Positions 46,004-56,335 of a DNA stretch of 64,000 nucleotides are shown here, in pieces. The stretch is from Bradysia coprophila (Eukaryota > Arthropoda > Insecta > Diptera > Sciaridae), in contig NW_023503409.1 in NCBI RefSeq assembly GCF_014529535.1, positions 9,610,390-9,674,389 of the forward strand. Direction: 5' to 3'. The notes under the pieces were generated by a model. The model saw nothing but the letters and a program-made list of their open reading frames with translations. It was not told the DNA's origin and did no database searches. The first letter of the stretch is position 1. Each line of letters begins with the position of its first letter. The position numbers were made by a program, and so were the translations under genes.

Positions 46004-46140
46004 TAGGCACACCGGAAAGTGCTATGGGAGTCGAGGAATACCTCAAAATAAATTTCTAAAAATCAAAAGTCAAATTTTTGATTTTTAGAAATTTATTTGG
46101 AGGTATTCCTCGACTCCCTTAGCACTTTCCGGTGTGCCTA
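46004..46140. mobile_element. Near-perfect palindrome, 65-bp arms
   Basis: TAGGCACACCGGAAAGTGCT opens the left arm, and the right arm ends AGCACTTTCCGGTGTGCCTA. The arms differ at about two sites and the loop is about 6 nt. A transcript would fold into one long hairpin. It sits inside fragments of the CAAGGTTCTGAAAGAACAGG family (46170-46193). Confidence 0.8.
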
Positions 46141-46620
46141 AACTTGACAAGTCGCAATAACCGGCAACGTGTTAACCTGTTCGTTCAGAACCTTGAACTT
46201 GTACGGAAAGTTGAAAATTTTTGATTGGGTCCTGCAATGAAAATATCGATTTTCTCTCGAGCTCCTAATTTTCAAATTAATTTTTTTCGACTTTTTGGGG
46301 TCAAATTTACAATTTTCTGATGAATATCTCTCTGTATTCAAGCTAACATTAAAAATGAGACGTTAACTTGTACGGAAAGTCGAAAAAATTTCAGTTTTGA
46401 TTAGGTGCTTCAATGAAATTATCGATTCAAATGAACATCTGACATAATGCTAGGAGTAATGCTATGGTACGACACATAACTAATTCGGATAGAATTAAAT
46501 GTGAATGAAATATTAATATGAAATATTAAATGTGTAGCGTAACGAAACGAACTCAAAAAATTTATATTTTTATCAAGATGGGCAAAGCTTCTAGAGTGGA
46601 ATGGAAAATGGAATAGGATC

Positions 46621-48577
46621 ATCGCAGGTGCGTTTTGCGTTCTAGTTTTCGCACTGCTATTTGCTGTTGTTGTGGTAAATACAACAACAGCCAATACAAA
46701 ACCATTAATCACCAAAAATGGGTACCTATATAATCCTTCATTTAACTTTACCTTTTTTGTGAAAATTATTTTTTTTTTGAAGTGATTTATCATCCAGAGA
46801 TTCACTCGATGAGACGAAGAGTTGTGATTTCTTCCCAATACAGACACTACCCTATGGAAATGCGTGCGATGTACGGTGCTTTTGTATAGGTGCAGACGTT
46901 CTATCAGCAACAGTGGAAGCAGCAATAGCAAATGCAAGTTTATTATAGTAAATTCAATAGATTCACTAACTGTCAGGGCGTCTTCTTTTATAGGATGACT
47001 CTAATTGCTCGACAATTGGATACCATTTGCGTTACGATGAACCACAGATCTCGTCACTAAAGCCCGGATGGTTAAAGATGAACAAAGATATCAGAAAAAT
47101 AACAATTCGAGATGCGGGACAAAATGGATTATTAATCGATATTGAACCTGACGCATTTAACGATACTACTTTTCGAAAAATGACAGAACTAGTGATTAGG
47201 GACACCCTCCTTACAGTGCTGAAAAAAGGAGTGTTTGAAGGAGCAAGTAGTTTGAAAAAGTTGACTATAAATGATAACGTGTCCATGCGTACGATTGAAG
47301 AATCCACGCTAGATCCGTTGTATCAATTGGAAGAAATTAAGATGACCAATCAGCCACAATTCGAAAACTTATTCAATCTTACAGGAAGCACACAATTGAA
47401 ACATGTGACCATATTAACATTGAATTCGAACAAATTTATTTCATCGATCGATGCAGAAACGTTTAAGGGATGCATCAGTGTTGAATCATTAATTTTAAGT
47501 ACTTCCTCAATTGAGACGATTGGAGTCGGTACATTTGATCACATGGCTGCCACTATTCGATATCTTGATTTAAGGGACAATAAGCTAACTCATTTGCCTA
47601 GCAATTTATTGGCACCTCTCTCTCAACCAGGGTTAGAAATTTTTCTGTCTAAAAATCTGTGGCATTGTGATTGTGATTCTGTGGAATTGCAGTTGTGGTC
47701 TACCAGTAATTCAGGTGTGATTGCTGATTGGCCATTAGTGTGCGACATGCCGAAGGGAGAAAATATTAGTGACGTGGATCTAAGCTCATGTGAAGAAACA
47801 ACTGCAGAACCAACTACAGAATCACCTACAGAACCACCAACAGAACCACCCACAGAACCACCCACAGAACCACCCACAGAACCACCCACAGAACCACCCA
47901 CAGAACCACCCACAGAACCACCTACAAAGCCACCTACAGAACCAACTACAGAACAATCTACAGAACCACCTACAGGACCAACTACAGAAATATCAGAAGA
48001 CAGTTCTGAGGAAACATCTGACTCCACCACCGAAAGCTGGTCTACTACTTTCCAACCGCCATCCACAGAACCTTTGGAGTGTGTAAATGAAAAACATGTC
48101 CCTTCAGGCACTATTCGCCTCGGGAACGTCTATCAATACTTTAATGTCAAACAAGTAGAAATGGGAACGGTTTCGGTTGAAATCAGTGAACCCGATCATA
48201 ATTCCTCTTTGTCAATGGTGGTCATTAATGCCAATGACGATATTGAATGTCGATACAATGTCAGTCGTGAAATGACCTTTAACAATTTGGATTCGAATGC
48301 AGCACATCTCTTTTGTTTAATAAGGAAAACGTCCGAGGCAACGTCTCCGCGAAATTGTTATCCATTTGCATTTCACTTCGACGACACCAAATCAATTTGG
48401 GGTCACGATGAAATAATAATTGCGTTGGTTTGTTCAATAGTCTTATCGTTGGTCGTTGGTCTACTGTGTGGTGGGTTGTTGATTCTCTGGTATGAGCGAG
48501 TATTCAAAGCAAAACAACAGTTACTACAATATCAATCGTCAGCTAGAACATCTTCAAGTATAACTACGACAGCATAG
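46621..48577 (+). pseudogene. LRR transmembrane receptor B, decaying
   Basis: Exon equivalents are 46621-46721, 46798-46933 and 46994-48577. The start codon position of A is ATC here (46621-46623), with no in-frame ATG nearby. Exon 2 (CDVRCFCIGAD, GCAAGT donor) and exon 3 are intact: LRRs, cap (though NLWHCDCD replaces NPWHCDC), the longest TEPP stalk, and the membrane segment. Just after the membrane a small TIR element inserted at 48573 brings an early stop, so the encoded tail ends SSITTTA. The rest of the tail lies beyond 48894 and is itself cut by a LINE. The exon 4 equivalent at about 51780 has lost its acceptor and nearly all of its sequence. A truncated membrane receptor could be made only if another start exon exists. 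Confidence 0.8.
47811..47991 (+). repeat. TEPP-coding repeat in receptor B
   Basis: The ACAGAACCACCC unit is repeated about fifteen times, longer and more regular than in A. Several identical neighbouring units point to recent slippage expansion. Confidence 0.9.
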
Positions 48578-48893
48578 CATCTGCAACCAAGCATCAGTAG
48601 AACAGATTTTCCAAGAGGGGCCTGCGTATACAACCCTACTATGTTGTCATTATAAAAGATCAGAGTGTACTATATTTTGGACACACATGCTCTAGTTGTG
48701 ACAGTATTTTGGTTTCGATAATTAACTGTTTCATCCAATAAATTGTTTATTGACAAATTTTCATTAAAGAATAATATTTAACAATTATTTGTGCGAATTT
48801 CTGTAAATGTTGTTTACCTTGTGGTAGATCGTATGAGAGAGGCTAAATATCCGTTAAAAAAAATATGTTCTAGTGCTTGGCTCAGTGCTATGG
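48573..48893. mobile_element. 321-bp TIR element interrupting receptor B
   Basis: It begins CATAGCATCTG and ends CAGTGCTATGG, imperfectly inverted. CGACAG is duplicated on both sides (48567-48572 and 48894-48899), while receptor A has one CGACAG at the same place. The insert adds the stop codon that truncates B, and includes AATAAA near 48738. Confidence 0.8.
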
Positions 48894-48988
48894 CGACAGA
48901 GATCGAAGATTTCAACTCAATCATAATAATATCCGACTACTCTGCTGGAAGGAATGGTTCCGTTAATCAAGGTGCTAACACGAAGCAA

Positions 48989-51717
48989 TATAATGCTAAA
49001 CATTGCTATTGGCATAATTCTGAAAACAATAGCAACGGCAATGCCCTATTCAAATTTCTTGTTGATGAAGACTTAGCTCAATTAATCCATCCTAATGCAT
49101 ACACTTGCTATAGAAGCAAACTCAATCCTAGCACTATAGATCTAGCCCTGGCTAAGGGTGTTCATGTCGATAGTAGTAGTGTTACCGAACTCAACCCAGA
49201 CCATTGTCCCGTTCAGTACCTCTTGAAGATCAATGACTCAATCTCTTACGATGCCCCTGTTGAACAGTTCATGTTCAAGGGAGCTAACTGGGCGAGATTC
49301 AAAGAACTAGTGAATGATGCACTGAATCCTACACCTGTAGTAGATTGCGATGACATAAATTCGAGTGTTGAGCACTTGACCAAGGCAATTAGTTCTGCAA
49401 TGGATGAATGTATCCCTAAGAAGTGTTTCACGAGCAAGAACCATTTCTCGCAACATCTGATGGACCTAATTGCCAAAAAGAAGAGATTGAGAAGGGCACA
49501 TTTTCGCCGTAAACTCAACGATCCTGATATAAAGAGGGAAATCAAAAGCCTAGCCATGACAATTAAGAATAGTATTGATGAAAGAAACTCCAAAACTCTG
49601 ATGAATAAGCTGAAACAGATTAGACCAAATACAAAGATGTACAAGAATATAAGCAAGCTCCTAGGTGATGGTAGAAAAGTAGTGCCTGAGCTGAAGGCAA
49701 GTGATGGTTCCCTTATCAGTAATCCATTTGATAAGGCAAATGCTATTGCAAAAGTGTACGACGAGATCCACAAACAAAATAGAGTTATGGGAGATCCAGA
49801 TTTTGATGCGCTTGTGCTGTCTGAAGTAATCTCCTTCTCTCAGAAGTCATCGTCAAATTTGTTTGAGCTACGTTTGACGGATCCTGAGGAAATTAGAATA
49901 ATTGTTAAAAATTTGAAAAATAAAAAGTCGTATGGACCGGATGCTATCCCAAATATTGTCTTGAAAAAGCTTCCCAGGTCTGCACTCGAATTCCTCGCTA
50001 AATTGATTAATTGTATTCTGAGCATAGGATACTACCCTGATTCATGGAAGGAAGCCCATGTTATACCGATACCCAAACCAGGCAAGCCCGCTAACGAGGC
50101 AAAAATTTTTAGACCCATTAGTCTATTGAACAGTTTGAGTAAAGTACTCGAAAAAGTCCTGCATGTAAGAATATTACAATACTGCGACACAAATGCCTTA
50201 TTGCCAAACAGCCAATTCGGCTTTAGGAGCAAGCACTCTACCGTTCATGCTCTCATAAGGTTATTTGAAGAAGCAATAATGGGTTTTAACGATGGGAAGT
50301 TTACAATAGCCGCTTTTCTAGACATTGAAAAAGCTTTCGACACTATGTGGGTTGAAGGACTCATATATAAACTGATAAACTTGAAGTTTCCTGATTATCT
50401 CATCAGAATTATTTTCTCCTACCTCAAAGGACGTAGTTACAGAGTTAAGTTGGGACACCAGCTCTCCGCCCCAATAACAGTGAATGATGGGGTACCGCAA
50501 GGATCCATACTAGGACCTTTACTCTTTATCATTTTCATGATTGATTTGCCGACGCATATGAACACTACTCTGACCGTCTTTGCAGATGATACAAGTACTT
50601 TTTCTACGAGATTATCCCTGAGCAGAGCTAAGTCAAATGTACAAAGCCACCTTCACAAGTTGCACAGATACTATCAGATTTGGAAAATTAGAGTAAATGT
50701 GGAAAAATCTGAAGCTCTTTTCATTCAGAGGTCCAACCGCGGGCGTCCCAAAAATGAAAAAGCTTGTGGCATTGAAATGAATGGCACAAAAATCCCTTTC
50801 AAGGATAGCGTTCGTTTCTTGGGTTACTACGTTCAACCAAACCTTAAACACAACGAACATGTGAACAGGATGCTTCTGAAAGCTAACACCGGTTTACATA
50901 AACTGTATCCCATCATGAAAGTGAATAATGGCATTTCGCAAGAAGTTAAAGTTAAAACCTATGTAACCATATTGAGGCCGGTTCTAACTTATGCCGTCGC
51001 GGTTTGGCATAGTTTGCCAAAGTACTTGATTAGGAGGTTAAAAGTCTTTGAAAATAGATGCCTACGTATGGCAATCAATTTCAGAAGATCGAGAACGAAC
51101 TTTAAGTATTTATCTACTGAAGAACTGCACAAAGTTACGAAAGTGCCGAGGCTTAACGTACACCTGTACGATTTGGCTATGAATATGCTTAGCAAGACGT
51201 ATTCACATGATAACAACGTTATTAGTGAATTTGGCAGCTTTTCAGCAGAAAGAATTGCTAACTGTACCTATAAACCTCCCCACTCGCTGTTAGGAGGCCA
51301 TAATTCCAAGCTATTGTCATTATAGACACAACCGCATCCCTATTTGTAATTTCGTATCACCAAAATGACCACTGTATACGAACTGATTATGAGAATTACG
51401 ATTTCTTTCAAATTTGATTTGATCACAGCAAACTTTGTTGTAACCCTAGGTTAAGTATTTACTCAAAAAATTTAGAATATTGATTGTTTTTCGTGCTTTT
51501 TTCAATCTACAAGGTGATGAACCTATTGCAATTTCATTTATTCCAATTAAATTTCAATTTTTTTTTTAATTTTTAAGTCTAGTATTACTTAAAATGATGA
51601 AATTTCATACATAAATTTGGAAAAGTCTGGCAGACTGTAAATTTATTTTTAACAAGAATTATTTGTAAACAAACTGTATAAACTTGATTTGATTAAACGA
51701 ACAATTAAAAAAAAAAA
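48989..51717 (+). mobile_element. 5'-truncated jockey-like LINE with intact RT frame
   Basis: The element is flanked by a 12-bp target duplication AACACGAAGCAA (48977-48988 and about 51716-51727) and ends in a poly(A) run. Its frame, open to 51325, covers the end of the endonuclease domain (LDLALAKGV, NPDHCPVQYL) and a full reverse transcriptase. RT motifs include PIPKPGKP, RPISLLNSLSKVLEK, FLDIEKAFDTMW, DGVPQGSILGPLLFI and the catalytic FADDTSTF. No frameshift is seen within the RT, so the insertion is young. The 5' truncation removes ORF1 and most of the endonuclease, so it is not autonomous. The frame continues upstream into receptor B sequence. Confidence 0.9.
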
Positions 51718-51789
51718 CACGAAGCAATTGAGGTAATGTATTTGAGTCTTAAAATTGAGTTAATTTATTAAAGGAACTTCATTATTTAC

Positions 51790-53010
51790 GCACATATTCG
51801 CACATTTTCCAAATTCTCCTATTCTCCAAATGACTTTACTTTGAACTGCTCTTGAATTGCACTTGATATGGATTACTTTTTATTGGTTTACCAATTTAAT
51901 TTTGTTTTTACAAAATTTTGAAATCCCTTTACCATGGTTTCCAGTGAAATATCGAAGACTTTCTTCCGACGCTTCAGTGGATTTTTGTTTAATGGTTTGT
52001 TCCCATGTCATATTTGTACAGTATCAGTCGCAGAAGAAATGGGATGGTTTATTTTATGATTAAACATTTTAACAGAAATAAACTCTTTAGTTTTCTCGTT
52101 GTTATGTTGCGCAACATGTTGGATTTTCCAACGACCTGTCTCTGTTAAATTTGCAAAATTTAGTTTTAAGTTTTGTTCTTCGATGTTGTACTTAAAGATC
52201 TGTACTTTATCGGGTAAATTGACCTGTGGAATTTTTGGAATGTAGTAAAAAAAATGTTGGATCAAAATGGAATTTCAAGTGGAATTTGTGGAAATATTGG
52301 AATTTCGACTGGAAATCGAATTTTTAGGATTCTTGCGTGGACACGGAATTTTTGGAATTGGAATTTTTGGGACTGATTTTTCGTCAGTGGTTACCTCCTC
52401 GAGTATGCATAACATAATTTTTACTCCCCATAGGCTGATTTTATATCATTTTGATGAGTCAATTATTGTCATTTTTTTTATTATTCACAATATTCTGCTG
52501 GCTATCGCTTGTATGTATCACGATCACCTGAGCAAGATGTTACGCCAATTTTGAAAACGTTAGACATTCAATTTCAACGTAAAATACACCAGAAAATTAA
52601 CAAAATCAATAGAATTTCGAGTCGTTTTCACAATACGAGAAAAACTAGATTATCTTCATAGAGATAGGATTGTCACCAGATAAAATATTCGAAATTAAGA
52701 ATAAACTCATAAAAAAACATATCGGCCATATTATCAGCTCGATCAGTCAAGCCATCAATAGATAAAATTGAATTCATTTATTTGGTTCGCATTTGTACCG
52801 AATGTGCTAACTTAGTCCAATAGTGCACGATTTAACACTCACGTCTGGCAGAGAATTGTCTTCATCACAATAAATTAATTAAAGCTTTGTCATTACAGTA
52901 ACCTGATAAAGAAAATCATTTACCTTGAAAACACCACCGGTGAACAAAGTCGGGGCGTGAGTATTTTCGGGACGTGCATTTTCAAAAGAGAAAATAAACG
53001 ATTTTACATC
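51790..53010. repeat. 5' flanking duplication block of receptor C
   Basis: It carries the same landmarks as the A and B blocks (ATTTTCCAAATTCTCCTATT, CACGTCTGGCAGAGAATTGT, ACACCACCGGTGAACAAAGT). It contains a GGAATTT-rich degenerate repeat at 52267-52375. The open frames here are short and not shared with the other two blocks. Confidence 0.75.
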
Positions 53011-53425
53011 AATTTTCTTAATCCGAACTGGAAGAGCATTGCATAGCATTACTCCTAGCATTTGTATTTCTTCCCTTAAGACAAGGGCATAGCACTTCTC
53101 CTAGCATTTACATTTCCTTCGTTAAGACAACGGCATAGCACTTCTCCTAGCATTAGCATAGAAAATATTTGGATGCTGATGGTAGCATAATAAGCTTTTC
53201 TTTCGTACAAACAGGACAGGAGTTATGCTTTATTCGATTTGAGTCCACGCATATAAGTACACTACACATATCAAAATTTTGCGTTTTGACGTCTGACATA
53301 CGAGTCTTATTGCTAGGAGAAGTGCTATGGTACGACACATAACTAATTCGGATGGAATTAAATGTGAATGAAATATTTACATTTTTAGCGTAACGACCTC
53401 AAAAAATTAACTTGTTTTTATGAAG

Positions 53426-56335
53426 ATGAGCAAAGTTTCTACATTAGAATCGAAAGTGGAAAAGATCATGGCAGGAGTGTTTTGCATTCTCTTTTTCGAA
53501 CTTCTAATTGGTGCTGTGGTGGTAAATACAACAACAGCCAGTACAAAACAGTTAGACGGAGCAAATGGGTACCTATAAAGTCCTTCATTTACACTCACGG
53601 AATTTGGGAAACCGATAGATTTTCTGTTTTGTGGTTTACTGGCTTTTTGTGAATTTTGCATATATTTCAATATGGATAAACGCCAACTAACTGTCTTTTT
53701 TCGTTTTGTCGTTTTTTCACACTTTGGCGATTTTAATTGGTCAAGAAAAACATAAAATTTTGTTATTGGAATTGTAAATGGCTAATTCTGATACATTTCG
53801 TATAAAAGGATGAATGTCCAACGGCAATGTCCTCTCTTGCAACCTAACTACATTTATTAAGGTGGTAAAGATGCAACGTAGCTTTCGCTTCCTTTATGCA
53901 AAACTAGAAATTAGTCAACAGTATACGATTCTACAAACAAAGGAATAAGGTGGTATTTTGACAGTGTCAAAATGAAGTTTGTTTGCTAGAGAGGTTGTTG
54001 CCTATGGTTGAACAAATAGTTTTTTCGATAATTCATACGTTAACAAAATGTATCGATTAGGCGTTTTGTTCAACGATATATATATCATCTTCAAGGACGT
54101 TTGAAATGCCATCTACGTTAAGAAATGTCATCCACGTTGAAGAAAATTCATACAAATGAATAAATGAACGAAACATTTAACGAACCTAAAGTGATATTAC
54201 GTCTGAAAGTGCCGTAAACCTGAAGATGATCTATATGGAATTTCTCCTTTTACGAAATGACACCCATGAGATATTTTGTTTTTCGACAAAATGTGAAGAA
54301 ATGCGAAGAATATTTTTTTGTGATTTGACTTTGGCGATACTCTATGGAAATATAATTCGAAGCCCAGAAACAGAAATTGTGTCGGTTTTCAAAATTCCGT
54401 GCGTGTAACTTTCCCTTCTTATTTTTCTTTTCGATTTATCATCCAGAGATTCACTCGATGGGATAAGGAGCTGTGAATTTTTTCCAATACAGAAACCCTC
54501 TGGAAATCCATGTGATGTCTGGTGCTGGTGCATAGGTGCAGATGTTCTATCAACAAAAGTTGAAGCAGCAATAGCAAATGCAAGTGCAGCTTAGTAAATT
54601 CAATAGAGTCACTACCTGTCAGGGCGTCTTCTTTTATAGGATGACTCTAATTGCTCATCAATTGGATACCATTTGCGTTACGATGAACCACTGATCTCGT
54701 CACTAAGGCCCGGATGGTTAAAGACGAACGCAGCTATCAGAAAAATAACAATCCGAGATGCGGCACAAAATGAATTATTTATCGACATTGAACCTGGCGC
54801 ATTTAACGATTGTACGTTTCGAAAACTGACAGAGCTAGTGATTAGGGAAACTGCCCTTACGGTGCTGAAAAAAGGAGTGTTTGAAGGAGCAAGTAGTTTG
54901 AAAAAGTTGACTATAAATGATAACGTGTCCATGCGTATGATGGAAGAATCCACGCTAGATCCGTTGTATCAATTGGAAGAAATTAAGATGACCAATCAGC
55001 CACAATTCGAAAACTTATTCAACCTTACAGGAAGCACACAATTGAAACATATGCGCACATTGACATTGAATTCGAACAAATTTATTTCATCGATCGATGC
55101 AGAAACGTTTAAGGGATGCATCAGTGTTGAATCAATAAATTTAAATACTTCCTCAATTGAGACGATTGGAGTCGGTACATTTGATCACATGGCTGCCACT
55201 ATTCGATATCTTGATTTAAGGGACAATAAGCTGACACATTTGCCTAGCAATTTATTGACACCTCTCTCTCAACCAGGGTTAGAAATTTTTCTGTCAAACA
55301 ATCCGTGGCATTGTGATTGTGACTCTAAGCAATTGCAGTTGTGGTCTACCAGTAATTCAGGTGTGATTGCTGATTCGCCATTGGTGTGCGACATGCCAGA
55401 AATGGTAAAGTGGAAAAATATTGGTGACGTGGAACTGACATGTACTTTGCGACCGCCATTCGCAGAGCCTTTGGAGTGTGTAAATGAAAAACATGTCCCT
55501 TCAGGCACTATTCACCTGGGAAAAGTCTACCAATACTTTAATGTAAAACAAGTAGAAATGGGAACGGTTTCGGTCGAAATCAGTGAACCCGATCATGATT
55601 CCTCTTTGTCAATGGTAGTCATTAATGACAAAGACGATATTGAATGTCGATACAATGTCAGTCGAAAAATGACCTTCAACAATTTGAATTCGAATGCAGC
55701 ACATCTCTTCTGTTTAATAGGGAAAACGTCCGAGGCAGCGTCTCCGCGAAATTGTTATCCGTTTCACTTCGACGACACCAAATCAATTTGGGGTCACGAT
55801 GAAATAATAATTGCTTTGGTTTGTTCAATAGTCTTAGCGTTGGTCGTTGGTGTGCTGTGTGGTGGGTTGTTGATTCTCTGGTATCAGCGAGTATTCAAAG
55901 CAAAAGAGTCACTAAAATATGGATCTTCATCTAGAACATCAGACTACTTTGCTGGAGGGTATGGTTCCGTTAATAAAGGTGCTAGCACAAAACGCTTAAG
56001 GTACTGTTTTTCAGTCTAGAAATTGAGTTTATTTTCTTAAGTTCCGTCATCATAGGCGCACATATTCGGAAAATAGCGTCGCCAGTTGTAAAAGCTACCT
56101 AACGGCAATAACTCCATCGCCATTCGAAATTATGCAAAATGCGGTTAATTCTAACGATAGGTGTACAAATTACATGGATAAGATTGCATATGATTGTTTG
56201 CCACCACCAATACCACCATATTCTAATCGGCGTAACAGCGAGGTATATGAAACAATAACTGAGCCAGCTTATCTATGTCCATTTCCACCAAGTGAAATCG
56301 ATCCTTATAGTCAAATAACTTATGGATCGCGTTAG
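53426..56335 (+). CDS. LRR transmembrane receptor C (no TEPP stalk)
   Basis: Four exons join in phase: 53426-53568, 54447-54579, 54640-56000 and 56056-56335, for 638 residues (612 plus a 14-residue shorter start if the ATG at 53468 is used instead). Exon 1 gives a signal peptide (MAGVFCILFFELLIGAVVVN) after a short basic leader. Exon 2 gives CDVWCWCIGAD and the GCAAGT donor. Exon 3 has the LRRs, a NPWHCDCD cap, no Thr/Pro repeat at all (the cap runs via LRPPFAEPLEC into the membrane-proximal domain), and IIIALVCSIVLALVVGVLCG as the membrane segment. Exon 4 encodes the tail with PPPIPPYS, VYETI and PYSQI. Intron 1 is about 880 nt, ten times that of A, and holds inserted sequence. AATAAA at 56392. 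Confidence 0.78.
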
